Positions 49,604-60,159 of a stretch of 64,000 nucleotides of DNA are shown here, in pieces. Position 1 is the stretch's first letter. Each line of letters starts with the position of its first letter. The notes under the pieces were generated by a model. The model saw only the letters and a list, made by a program, of their open reading frames with translations, did no database searches and was not told the origin of the DNA. A program made the translations under genes and the position numbers. The DNA is from Chromobotia macracanthus (Eukaryota > Chordata > Actinopteri > Cypriniformes > Botiidae), in contig JAZGTH010000109.1 of the NCBI GenBank assembly GCA_036877525.1, positions 7,501-71,500 on the forward strand. Direction: 5' to 3'.

Positions 49604-49672
49604 CTTTGTTTTAATGAGAGCTTGTTTTAATGAGAGCTTGTTTTAATGAGAGCTTGTTTTAATGAATAATTC
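49604..49672. repeat. 16-bp minisatellite
   Basis: CTTGTTTTAATGAGAG repeated about four times, immediately 5' of the CpG-bearing region. Confidence 0.9.
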
Positions 49673-49674
49673 AC

Positions 49675-50280
49675 GAGTTGTGACGTCTGCAGCTCTGAGC
49701 AGCCGCGTCACAGTTCATTCTCTCAAAAGTCATGGCGGCAAAAATAAGCGCTCCTGTCATCTGTTCACGGCTGGAGAGCCATTATTTCGCTTAAATAGGC
49801 GATCGTTAGTGCAAACCCGCTGACAAAGCCCATCTGTAAAAGATGCTTTTAAACTTACGTGGACCAAGAGAGCGAACACGACCAGCAAGACATATTTAAT
49901 CATAAACGCTTTAGAAACGCTTCAATACCGCTTCTGCAGTCGATAAAATAAAACCACCGCATGTCTGCTGATACAGGATGATGAAAGTCTTACATTCACA
50001 CTGTTCTTGAAACAGACTAACCCATTAAACGTCAGATATGGGCCATACCAGGTTTGGTCTCAGCCCTCGACTGACCTTAACCTGCACGATGAAACTTAGT
50101 TAACCAAGTACAAAGCAAGGCAGATTTCATGAATCTGTAACATTTAACAGATGCACGATCCTCAGAGTCGAGCCAAGCACACATGAATGACCAACACAAA
50201 CGCTGCAGCCTCGCATGTATCTGATCAATAGAAATTATTTAAGAGAAAATAAAACGATCCACACCCCTCGAGTACCGATT
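49675..50280. promoter_or_regulatory. CpG-bearing promoter-like region
   Basis: CG dinucleotides are clearly denser than elsewhere in the window. The region holds AGTCATGGCGGCAAAAATAA (ATGGCGGC core near 49731), GTGACGTC, and several other CG-containing sites. A 20-codon ATG ORF starts at the ATGGCG but is too short to call a gene. Splice-donor-like GTAAGT words occur on the minus strand near 49855. Confidence 0.5.
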
Positions 50281-50585
50281 GCAATATGAAAAGCGTTGCA
50301 AAATTTAGCTTGCAAATTATGTTCATATCGAAAGTAGTAAAGTTTGGTTGGTTGTGCTGGACTATCAACAGTTGGACTAACTTACCCAAAACTGACCAGG
50401 ATGAAGCTCGAAGCCTCAGTCAACACATTATAAAACAGGTTTCGGCTATATTAAAAAAAACAAATTCAACAGATGAACGACGGTGACATCTGAAAAATGT
50501 CAAACTCAAGGCAGCATAAAAATGAGAAAATGGCGGTGGTTACAGACAGACGTCCATCGTCTGACGTCATCTAGAAAATAAAAAT
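50280..50585 (-). promoter_or_regulatory. ATGGCG module, copy 1
   Basis: Contains AATATGAAAAGCGTTGCAAA, GATGAAGCTCGAAGCCTCAG, ATGAGAAAATGGCGGTGGTT and TCTGACGTCATCTAGAAAA. Read on the minus strand, CCGCCATTTTCTCA is followed by ~140 nt and then a donor-like CAGTTTTGG|GTAAGTTAG, so it may be a non-coding first exon. The order of words is repeated in the modules at 50640 and 51205. Confidence 0.5.
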
Positions 50586-50639
50586 CAATAAATTAAATAA
50601 TTTCTTAATTTTTTTAAGCGAATAACTGTTTGCCCACAA

Positions 50640-51125
50640 AGTATTGCATTTCCAATATGAAAGGCGTTACATGACTTACAAAGTTCAAGTCATTTCTGAG
50701 CGCTGGTTTATACAAGAAATCGTTGACTAACGTTACATTTAACATATGAAAACAATATCTCAAGAGTACAGAAAAACTAAATATTGCATGTCGTGACTCA
50801 GTATGAGATTCAAATCTATCTTTTAAATATTTCACGTAATTTGTAGATACCTATCTGATGTTCACAATGGCATTAACGTTACCAAAGATCTTAGATATTA
50901 AACAGATTTTGTGCATTACTCGCCTTACCAAGATGAAGCTCCACGGCTCAGTTAACACGGTGAAAAGCAGGTTTCTACTGTCTGCCAAAACAAAACTGAA
51001 AGATAAATGAAACGGATATTTGAGGAGAAACTTCAGCAAGAGCCCATCAGAGATAAAGTGAGAAAATGGCGGCGGTTGAAGTCATACGATCATCGTCAGG
51101 CGTCGTTCAGAAAAAACAAATATAA
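50640..51125 (-). promoter_or_regulatory. ATGGCG module, copy 2
   Basis: Same order as copy 1: AATATGAAAGGCGTTACATG, AAGATGAAGCTCCACGGCTC, AACTGAAAGATAAATGAAAC, GTGAGAAAATGGCGGCGGTT, AGGCGTCGTTCAGAAAAAA. The minus-strand donor CATCTTG|GTAAGG occupies the place equivalent to the donor in copy 1. Confidence 0.5.
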
Positions 51126-51204
51126 ATTCCTACAAATATGTATCTAATCAATAGTATAATCAATTGTATCTAATTTGCCCATATAATTACATTATTTGGC
51201 TTAC

Positions 51205-51515
51205 AATGGTGACATGATTTTTGCGCGCAAAACTGAATGAAGGCGATGGTTTTTGGGTTTGGCTAGAAATCAATATTATTTTAATCATATTAAATGATGT
51301 ATTAGGAGTGGGTACACAAACATTCATAATAGTAATGCTGTGGATCAATATGAGATTAAAACCTATTCTGTTAAATATTTTACGTAAAATAAAATATTAC
51401 GACAGATTACGTACCTTAATTAAATATTTGCTGTCTGCAAAACAAAATTGAAAGATAAATGAAATGGGTATTTGAACACACTGCATCATTAAAGTGAGAA
51501 AATGGCGTTCATTCT
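51205..51515 (-). promoter_or_regulatory. ATGGCG module, copy 3
   Basis: GATCAATATGAGATTAAAAC, TTAAATATTTTACGTAA, AATTGAAAGATAAATGAAAT and AAGTGAGAAAATGGCGTTCA correspond to 50800-51070 of copy 2. It lacks the strong CpG words and has a weaker minus-strand donor, so it looks decayed. Confidence 0.45.
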
Positions 51516-51599
51516 CCTTTTTCACAGTGTAGTGTCTAGCATACATGTTGTTGATTTAGATGACTTAATTATTTTTGACAGTTCATCCTTACCTAAAGT

Positions 51600-51660
51600 A
51601 GAGGACGGCTGAAGTTGCTCCTTGGGCAAACTATTATGCGCTGTCTGGTGTGATTATGTA
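51600..51660 (+). repeat. Fragment shared with L2 UTR at 23848
   Basis: CTCCTTGGGCAAACTATTATGC then CTGTCTGGTGTGATTATGTA is a diverged version of the sequence near 23838-23886. Confidence 0.55.
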
Positions 51661-52149
51661 GCAAAAAATTGCATTGTTCTGATTTTTTTCTCTGACAGTA
51701 TTTTGTTAATAAAGAAATTCATAAAATCACCATGGCTATGATATTAACAACTGTCTAAACTTCTGATGCTTAGTGTTAGATTATTTAGTTCCCCACACTA
51801 ATGAATATAGTCAACACCCCTTAAGGGTTAATAAGTTTTGACATCTCCTTTTGAATGACATATACTCTGTCGCATAAGGAAGTCTGGAAGACGTCCTGAA
51901 GCTGTTGTTTCTAACAGTACATGGTAATAAAATATAATCCAGCTGTTTGATTTCTTGATACAGATTTAGGCACATCCTGTTCTGTTCTCTATAATCTGCT
52001 TCTGTTGGGGGAATAAAGGAGCTTGATTCAACCACACTCTAGTGTCTGTGTCCCACTCCCAGAGCCCTGCTGAAGGTTCCTCCTCACAACATCAATTGAT
52101 CTGGTACTGAAGAAAATAGATGATACAAACACAGCAAACTAAATTATAT

Positions 52150-52440
52150 TCTTACACTTTCTTTTTTGTAAATTTACCCACTGTATCAAAAAAATATCTA
52201 GGGTTGTGTTTGTGTACTTCTGAAAGATTTGAAAATAGGCAGAACTGGAGTTTTTCCTTTCTGTAATTAGAAACACTCCCCTTCCATGCTGTTTGAAATA
52301 CTTCTAGTTTTGTTTGCTTCCAGCTCCACTCCATTTTCCGGGCTGCTCTCTTTGAGGTGCTAGGATGCTCATTATACCACAGCATTGGACTGCTATCGTT
52401 TATCTTCTTTAAACGTGAAGGAGCAACTGTGCCTGTTAAG
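52150..52440 (-). mobile_element. L2 ORF2 fragment (upstream of RT)
   Basis: Minus strand reads KMEWSWKQTKLEVFQTAWKG, SNYRKEKLQFCLFSNL and HNPRYFFDTVGKFTKKK, the conserved region between endonuclease and RT in L2 elements (compare NNPRFLFNVVANLTKNK at 36730-36790). Confidence 0.8.
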
Positions 52441-52604
52441 GAATTGAGACAGTTTAGGTAGATTGTTGATAAAGCAAACTTGATAAAGCAATCTAATTTA
52501 ACAGGACACCAGCTAATGATTTAAAATGCCTTCACTCTGCAGAATATTAATTTCAACAACATTTCTACCATAGTACAGTAATAAATAAGTATGATTAGGA
52601 CAAT

Positions 52605-52750
52605 GACCCAGGTAGCAAAGACTTCTGGCCCTGATTTGGCATGAAGCCAGCACGGCTGGCATTTAGTCAGCACTGGCATAAGGCATGTGAACCGAACATG
52701 GCCCAGGTATGGTGGAGATGGAACCGTCTTTAAGGTGGCAAACAAGATGT
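52605..52750. repeat. Dispersed fish repeat (GGCCCAGGTATGG type)
   Basis: CATGAAGCCAGCACGGCTGG, ACCGAACATGGCCCAGGTAT and AACAAGATGTGGGCCAT are words of a common fish repeat built on 'TGGCCCAGATCTGG'; the family is not identified further. Confidence 0.5.
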
Positions 52751-52752
52751 GG

Positions 52753-52756
<4 letters not shown>

Positions 52757-52821
<65 letters not shown>

Positions 52822-52830
52822 ATATGTATG
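52757..52830. repeat. (TA)n(TG)n compound microsatellite
   Basis: About 23 TA units then about 9 TG units, followed by TATG-rich sequence to 52880. Confidence 0.97.
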
Positions 52831-53639
52831 TATATATGTATATGTATGGGTACATATATAGATACATATACATATATACATACATATTACAGTGTCCAAC
52901 ATTGTACTAGTAAGTTCACACACCTCTTTAATATTATCTTTAGTGATTTCCGGCATAACTTTAGAGATCTCCACCATCTTACAGTCACAAAATTTCCCTG
53001 CTGCTGGGGATCTGCTAACAGAACCAAATATGTATAGACCTAGTCACATCCAAAGTCTGATACAAAGCTCTATCACGCTGACAAAAAGGCTACACTAAAC
53101 ATGGCAAACAGTGCATGTAACAGTAACAGAAGATACCATGACTCACCATTACAAATTACCACAGTTGTTTGATGAACTGAGTTGTTTGATGATTAAGAGC
53201 AGGAGAGAAAAGACAGTAAACACAGAAGGAAACAGAAAGCCCACTAGCGTGATAATAACGCAACTACATTGATTAAAATTAAAAGCTAGCCATATCTGAA
53301 ACAATTTAACAAGCAATATAGCAACAAATGATACTTAACAATTTAGACAGCAAAGTGTAATGAGAAAAGAGAGTAGTAAGAAAAGAGTTTCAGAGCAAGA
53401 CTAAGCAGAGGCACAAACACAAACTATTTGCAGCAATGCCAAACCCTTTATGTTTAAATATAAATAGATATAAATTAAATAAATTGTAGTTACTCTTCCT
53501 AACATTGACAGAAGTTCAAAAAAACCCTGTAACTGGAACATCAGTTTGAAGACTGAGGAATAATTACACTTTCTCTGTGCTAATATCATTTAGCCTTTGC
53601 CAACTCCATTGCTCTCTTGGTTTGCATGACTTCTAGTTT

Positions 53640-53880
53640 ACCATGAAATAACTAGATTGTGACTAGATAATGTGACTAGATTCATGCCCACATCACAAAG
53701 ACGAATTTGCCCAGTTCCAGCCTTGCTGAAGCACCCCAAGATCATCACAGATCCTCCACCAGATTTCACTGTGGGTGCAAAACACTGTGGCTTGTAGACC
53801 TCTCCAGATCTCCATCTAACCATTAGACGACCAATGTTGAAATGTTGCAGAATGAAAGTATGAAGGAGAATTTGCAATTC
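53640..53880 (-). mobile_element. Tc1-like transposase fragment
   Basis: Minus strand: RLMVRWRSGEVYKPQCFAPT, VKSGGGSVMILGCFSKAGTG, QIRLCDVGMN. The GGGSVMxxGCFS stretch is the hallmark just C-terminal to the second catalytic Asp region of Tc1 transposases. About 60 residues remain, with no terminal inverted repeats or DNA-binding domain nearby, so the element is dead. Confidence 0.85.
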
Positions 53881-53939
53881 TCCATCATCTATTTGCACAT
53901 ATGGCTTGACAAATAATTAACTGTGATTGAAGCTTTCAA

Positions 53940-54165
53940 AAAATTTAAAACGAGATAAAATTGTGTAGGGAGCGTCAGATGGCGTGACATGGGTACGTAA
54001 CAGCGTTTGCCAATAATCAATCTGTTCTATAACATGTAAAACGGGAACATGAAAATAATATTCTAAAAGCAACTCATGTAAACACCTTAATCAGAATACT
54101 GCCTTATTCAGAATAAGGTCAATAATTAGATTACTACTGCCCATGTAAACGTAGTCAGTGTTATC
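53940..54165. repeat. MITE-like repeat, GTAGTCAGTG-ended
   Basis: ACTCATGTAAACACCTTAAT, ATTCAGAATAAGGTCAATAA and CCATGTAAACGTAGTCAGTG match the end structure of a frequent fish MITE; related to 44435-44860. Confidence 0.55.
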
Positions 54166-54813
54166 AGCTGTCATAGACCGGTGAAGATTTAGACACTGTG
54201 TCCTCTTCTCTCTGATCTCCATATCACCCCTAACAGCATATTAGCCAATCATCCTTGATAGATGAAGCATGAAAATTAGAGGCCAAGTTAAAGTAATAAG
54301 CACAGGAACCACTAACATCCCATTATGGCAGACTTAATTGATGAGCTCATTAGGATCATTATTAAAGAAATTGATTTCAAATAGGTACTTAAATCCCACC
54401 TGCTAAAAAGGTGGAAGAGAAACACTTCACAACACTCTCCCATTTCGTAAAAAACATAATGGAGCAAATAATTTAATTGGCTTACTTTAACAATTTAAGA
54501 TTGTATAATGAGATCGCATAATACGTGGCAGCATAAACCGTTAAAACATCAAGACTCTTTGCAACATTAATGACTGTTCATTGTGTGCACCTCTGTAATT
54601 TATTAATTAACCCTAATCTCAGCCATTCAATTACTCATGCAATGGATAATTTATAGGTGTACACAGTACTTTAAGCCCTAACAGGGAGCTCTCTGTATTT
54701 TTAGATCAATTAACAATTATATATAGGGATTTATGCTGCAAGTACTAACAATCTGCTGCTCTGCCGTTTCATTATTTTAAGACTTACGTAATATCCTTAT
54801 TTTCTCTATGAAG

Positions 54814-55573
54814 TGTTGAGATGGAGGCTCCCGCACAGCTTTCTACGAACTACATTTCCCATCATGCCTCTTACCTTAGGCTTGATTACTTCCTGTTTGT
54901 CACCTGAACCTCATTAACTCTTGCGTGTATATAAACCCCTGGCTTTCAATAGCTCAGGGTGAAGCCTTGTTTTGTCCTGGCAACAACTCTGAGCATTTTT
55001 CATTGTCTTTAGAGTTTGTTCTTTTTGAACATTGTCTTTAGAGTTTGTTCTTTTTGAACATTGTCTTTAGAGTTTGTTCTTTTTGAACATTGTCTTTAGA
55101 GTTTGTTCTTTTTGAACATTGTCTTTAGAGTTTGTTCTTTTTGAACATTGTCTTTAGAGTTTGTTCTTTTTGAACATTGTCTTTAGAGTTTGTTCTTTTT
55201 GAACATTGTCTTTAGAGTTTGTTCTTTTTGAACATTGTCTTTAGAGTTTGTTCTTTTTGAACATTGTCTTTAGAGTTTGTTCTTTTTGAACATTGTCTTT
55301 AGAGTTTGTTCTTTTTGAACATTGTCTTTAGAGTTTGTTCTTTTTGAACATTGTCTTTAGAACAATGTTTTGTTCTTGGACTGTTTAATCTGGTTTTTCC
55401 CCTGTTTGCTGCCTGCCATGATTTTTGGACTCCTGGATTCTATGATTGTTTGCAGCCTGCCTCGCCCCCTGCCTGCTTTATGTTTACGCCTTTGCCTTGC
55501 TTATGATTACCCTGTTTGTATTTTGAATAAATATGCTGCTTATGGATCCTCGAGAGTTTGACCATCCATTACA
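54814..55573 (+). mobile_element. LTR-like element with internal minisatellite
   Basis: Begins TGTTGAGATGGAGGCTCCCG and ends CCATCCATTACA (TG…CA ends). It is flanked by TGAAG (54809-54813) and TGATG (55574-55578), a four-of-five match. Internally it has ACTACATTTCCCATCATGCC, a TATA box (GTGTATATAAACC near 54925), and a polyadenylation-type GAATAAATA near 55525, in LTR order (U3, R, U5). No internal retroviral sequence adjoins, so a solo LTR is likely. Confidence 0.65.
55002..55361. repeat. Perfect 29-bp minisatellite, 12 copies
   Basis: ATTGTCTTTAGAGTTTGTTC-TTTTTGAAC repeats every 29 bp from 55002 to 55350 with no mismatch seen among 12 complete units, then a partial unit (ATTGTCTTTAGAA). 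It lies between the TATA box and the polyadenylation signal of the LTR. Such uniformity implies very recent expansion or an assembly effect. Confidence 0.97.
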
Positions 55574-55619
55574 TGATGGGCCTTATTGTTTTTCTTAGAA
55601 TTATTATTTTTAATTTTTC

Positions 55620-56480
55620 AAGGTCTTTGAGCCTTTGAGTCCCTTAACATGCTAAAAAACATGCTAAAAAAATCCCTAAAATTTGGCACACAAGTCAGCT
55701 ATGGGCCATTAGGGTTGGCAAAGACTGGGACATGGACAGGGCAAGGGGGTTCACCTAACCCTAACCCATGCTGTGGAACAATTTACATAACACTTGGCAA
55801 ATATATTTATTGTCGTAGGCTGATGACATTGATATCATTATTGCGAGTCACAGTCATAATGCCACCAACTGGCAACAAGTGTGTTGCCAGTTGAAAAATT
55901 TAAAATCGATGACTTACATTTAGCCAAGTCACTTTAGACTTGGTCAGAATATTGTACAGACAAGGCTGATATAAAGTTCTACAAGGTTTTTTGATATCTC
56001 AAAAATTGTTGCCATGGCAAGGTGTCTAACTTGAAATTTGGCACGCACATCATAGTGGTTAGCTGTTAAGTGTGGGTTAAAACTTAGACATGGTCTTTGG
56101 GGTGGGCCTTTGACTGAAGTTATGAGGTTATGAGGTTATTTTGTTTGCCAAATTGCTAATTGTTTTTTGATATCTCAGACAATGTTGCCATAGCATTGCA
56201 ATAAATTTAAGGCAAAAACTAGTAACAGGAAGTGTCTCATATTTTCTGCATTTATTGAGTGATTGTATTCAAATTTGAGTTGAAGGTTTGTCCTAGGGAC
56301 TGATGACATAGAGGTAGCTATTGTGAGTCACAGTCACAGTACCACCACAGTCACTTCCTACTTGGTAAGAATAAAGATATTAAAAATGCTAAACAGATTG
56401 TTGATCTTACGAATGGTTTTGCCGTGGAACAGGATGCATCAAAACTAATTAGGGATTCTAAGTGGGGAAAAAGTGCAGCA
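55620..56480. repeat. Dispersed repeat with internal duplication
   Basis: Blocks such as CTGATGACATTGATATCATT…GAGTCACAGTCATAATGCCA (about 55820) and CTGATGACATAGAGGTAGCT…GAGTCACAGTCACAGTACCA (about 56300), and TTTTTTGATATCTCA-AANNTTGTTGCCAT (about 55987 and 56165), show two diverged tandem halves. Confidence 0.65.
55754..55767 (-). repeat. Short telomere-type insert
   Basis: CCTAACCCTAACCC on the plus strand, inside the first half of the 55620-56480 repeat; the corresponding place of the second half has no such motif. Confidence 0.8.
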
Positions 56481-56804
56481 TGGTTGTCTAACAAACTATT
56501 TTTTACAATTTTCTAATATTCCTGTATTGTAAATTAGTAGTTTTCGTTTTTTTCTATCAAAGCATGTAAAAATGTAAAGCACATTTACATTCAATATTCA
56601 TGCATAAACCTCACATGTGGGTAGGGTTTAACAGTGCTTCACTCTTATTGGTTAGTGAGATTTTGATGGACAGCTCTCTGATCCAGAACTAGACTTGTGG
56701 AGCAGACTGTCAAGCACAAACTGGATGCAGTTATCGGTGTTGGTGTAGTGTTTGTTCTGTGTAGTGACTGCAAACTACTTAATTAGCATTTCAATTAGTA
56801 ATTA

Positions 56805-57135
56805 ATATTTACATTTAAGCATGAAGCAGACGCTGTTATCCAAAGCGACTTATAACATGAGGAAAACAATGACGCGATAAATCATAAGGAGGCAATAACA
56901 TCAGCTGGACACAGTTAGTTACCAGGATTACAACACTTCAATACTTGGTAAAGACGATACCTGTCTGGAGAGAGGAGAAAGGTTCAAAGGTTAGAGTTGT
57001 TCTTTTTTTTTAATTCATTCTCATCTCAGATATTCATGGAAAAGGCAGGTTTTTAGCTGTCCCCAGCATAGTGAAGGATGCAGCAGAACGGAGTTTGCAA
57101 GATCATTCCACCAGCAAGGGTGGAATGATGAACCT
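56805..57135 (-). repeat. Dispersed retroelement 3'-type sequence
   Basis: CATGAAGCAGACGCTGTTAT then CCAAAGCGACTTATAAC is the reverse complement of the tail at 10055-10130. It is followed by fish-repeat words such as GATCATTCCACCAGCAAGGG. Confidence 0.6.
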
Positions 57136-57139
57136 GCAA

Positions 57140-57480
57140 GCAACAGAGTATTACAAGGCGATTAAAATGCAAAATGTTTGCGTTTTCGTTTACGCGATTG
57201 TACGAGTGCCAAATTTCAAATGAAACAGCCAAGTCCATTTGAAATTGAATTTCCCATGTCTAATGAGTTATGACCCAGTCATGTTTAAATTGCAATAGCA
57301 CTTACCCATTTGTGATTTAATTTCCTCTGCATCATGTACTGACTGTGCCAAACCTCAAAAGCAATTGCTATTCTCTTTGCATTTGCGTTTACAATGCCTG
57401 CACACAAACCTGTCCATCATTGTCAGGAGTGGGACTTTACAATGGGGTGTTTGTGTTGGGAAGTGATGTCACTCAGCCCC
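57140..57480. repeat. Dispersed repeat related to 49120-49215
   Basis: Contains GTGCCAAATTTCAAATGAAA, AATTTCCCATGTCTAATGAG, TGTGCCAAACCTCAAAAGC and the GGAGTGGGACTTTACAATGG block shared with 49154. Confidence 0.5.
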
Positions 57481-57639
57481 TAAACGTTGGGTTTAACCTG
57501 TGAAAGCTGCATTATCTGAGTGTTCAGACAATAGGAACTGAGCCTCAGAGTGTTATGAGTGTAGATGAACAGATGCACAGACAGCTTTAAACAAAACACT
57601 CCCACAAAGGGGCAGAAACAAAAACTAAATGAGATTAAC

Positions 57640-57840
57640 TACATTTTAACTAAGCAAACATAAACAGGGCACAAGACTCAAAACAAGACACAAAACTGAC
57701 AGAGAAGAAAATATATCAGCACAAGACAGCAAACGCAAGAGCACAAAATAGGGAAGCAAATGAGGAGAGTAATGAGGGCAGACAGGTGAGGGGCATGAAC
57801 TAATAATTGGATAATTAACAAGAAAACAAGAGGGAATTTT
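57640..57840 (-). mobile_element. LTR fragment, 59645-family
   Basis: AGAGTAATGAGGGCAGACAG then GTGAGGGGCATGAACTAATA and AACAAGAAAACAAGAGGG match the middle of the solo LTR at 59645-60153 (GGTAATGAGGGCAGACAGGT … AACTAATGACAGG … GGAAACAAGGGGG). Confidence 0.7.
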
Positions 57841-57844
57841 TAGT

Positions 57845-59640
57845 TTTTCTTAATTAGCGCTTACTTTGGAAAATGAAGGACAATACAAAATAATCTATTG
57901 AGGAAAATAATACAGTGTGTTTGCCACTAGTCGAACATGGACCATTATCGTTTCATTCATGAAAGCTGCTCTCTAAAGCCACAGAAAGTTCATCTTCAGC
58001 TGTCCTCCTCAGTTGATTCAATATTTTTAAATTGGTTCTCCAGTGCATTGATATTTCAGCTATGCATATTGTGCTGTGAGTAAAGGATTACACGTTTAAA
58101 AGGGACAGATAGTTTGCCGGTGTAAAGGTGGTCTTAGCTCAGTGAAGCCCTTATCAGCTGTGCAAACACTCTCATGCATTTACAATGCTAAAATCCCATT
58201 TAATTGAATTCCTTTTTAGACACTCAAGCTTAGAGTTTTTTTGGCATTCATTTTTCACTTGTCCTTTTGTCCCATTCTAAAAGCTCAAACCAAAAAAAAG
58301 GAATTTGCAAATACTTCTATTTATCAAATCATCTGTTTGCACTCTCTAGCTCTTCCGTGTCAGTTTTCATATTATTTTAATGAAAAATTTCTGGAAAGGG
58401 GTTATCGGCAAAAAAATTGAGACTTAGTGAGTTTAAAAAACTCGCTTGTGGGGAGCTATTCTGGAAGACAGGCAACACATCATGAAGCAGTGATGCTATA
58501 AATGATGCTATCTGTAAGCTGTGATGTATTTAATACATTGGCAGTGAATGTATAGCTCTTACATATGTAGAGTGGGTCACAACACACTGCAGATTGTGTC
58601 AGGCCATGCAGTTTATTAAGCCAGATGACACTATTCATAATCTGCATCTCTCATGCATGTGATCATTAGGGAGGAATAATATTTTCTGGCTGGAAAATGA
58701 TATAAAGAATAATCAAAAGGGGTGGTCTGTCCAGTCTCCTACATTTGACATAGGCAAAAGAAATCTACACTCACATTTAAGTGTCAGGCTTTTACTTATG
58801 ACATGATTTATCATGCCATAAAGGGTCAAAGCTAAGCAGATTTTAAAGGGCCATTATTTGCATAGCCAATCACAGCTTTAAAAGTGGCAGTGCTTCATTT
58901 CAAAGCTACTATAATAGTTTTAGCTCAACAGAATTGCAAAAATAATGGCTGGTTTGAAACTGTCCCTGAACACACCATTGGTGGAACAAGGGTTAGGTGC
59001 ATAGATCTTTCAGTAAAATTGTGTATTCTGGAAGTATTTGAGTATTTATTTGAGTATCTTGCTGAGTATTTTTTATTTTTCATGAAACCCTTGATTACTT
59101 TAGTGTGCGGGTGATTTAAATACACTGATATGAGGCTGATTCAAAAACTTGGATCTGCATCAGAACTGTGTGTTATCTCTACCTGTTCATGCACAGTTGC
59201 CCAAATGACACTGTAATGGCCCACTGTAAGGGCTAGTTGTATTTGTATCCAGTTGTGTCCATGATAATAAGGTGGTTGATTGTAGAAAGGTTAGCAGATA
59301 GGCAGATGGCAATCTTCAATGCTCTCTGGGTTTGCAATTTCATATTAAAGGTTTCTCATTTTACCTCATTACCTGCATTTGCAGTAGCGTTTTTGCATAA
59401 CTATACACACTCAATCTTTCTGCAGGCTGAAAAACATGGATGAGCAATGGATGTTTTTCAGAGGGAAATAAAATCATGCTGAGAAACATGCAAGCAGGTA
59501 AATCGACTGCTTAAAGCTTTTAAATATTTTAAGTGTTTACACATAAGACTTTAGATCTAAATGTTTGCAGAAAGCAAACATTTTTTGAATAAGCTTATAT
59601 TTTTACTCATGTGGACTCATTGTCACATCATAAGCTCTTG
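57845..59640. other. No gene seen
   Basis: 58020-58700 is unrepetitive and moderately complex without ORFs; the remainder is AT-rich. The open stretch at 58884-59114 has no recognised domain. Confidence 0.4.
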
Positions 59641-59644
59641 ATAT

Positions 59645-60153
59645 TGTCAGGAACACAGAAGGCAAGAACCCAATCACAGGCCAGCTTGACAAAATATGAA
59701 CTTTATTAAACAAAACTTCCAAGGGGGGAAACAGAAACCAAACAGGGAAACATAGTCCAGGCAACAAGACTCTGGTAATCAACAGTAAACATGAAATTCA
59801 GCGATTGACACAAAATCTGACATCAGACAACAAACCAACACAAAACAGCAAACCCAAGGGCATTAAATAAGACAGAAAACAAGGCAGGTAATGAGGGCAG
59901 ACAGGTGGGAGAAATAAACTAATGACAGGAGGAAAAACGAGGAAACAAGGGGGCGGGGTCATGACACCCCACACAAGAGCACATGGCATAAAGTAAACAA
60001 ACAATGGCCATATGCTTCACGGCCATAGATAAAGACACAGAGCATGAGTCTAGATCCTGACTCCAAGAAACAAGAACCAAGACTAATTGAAATCAGGAAA
60101 TTGAATCAGGATCCAGACATCATGCTCTGACACAAAACACAGGGGCTGTGACA
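59645..60153 (-). mobile_element. Solo LTR with GATAT target duplication
   Basis: A 509-bp element TGTCAGGAACACAGAAGGCA … ACACAGGGGCTGTGACA, with TG…CA ends, TGTCA/TGACA terminal palindrome, and GATAT on both sides (59640-59644, 60154-60158). In the minus orientation a TTTAATAAAGTTC polyadenylation signal lies toward its 3' end, so the LTR reads minus. No internal region adjoins, which is expected after LTR-LTR recombination. Confidence 0.88.
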
Positions 60154-60159
60154 GATATG

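Noticed and set aside
49731..49793. 20-codon ORF from ATGGCGGCAAAAATAAGC as a gene start
   Set aside because: It stops after 20 codons and no splice donor in that exon was convincing; the ATGGCGG is better explained as a YY1-like site.
52687..53037. 116-codon plus-strand ORF through the TA/TG repeat
   Set aside because: Most of it is microsatellite translation; the remainder has no recognised homology.
55002..55361. Regular 29-bp repeats as a CRISPR array
   Set aside because: The units are directly contiguous with no spacers, in eukaryotic LTR sequence.
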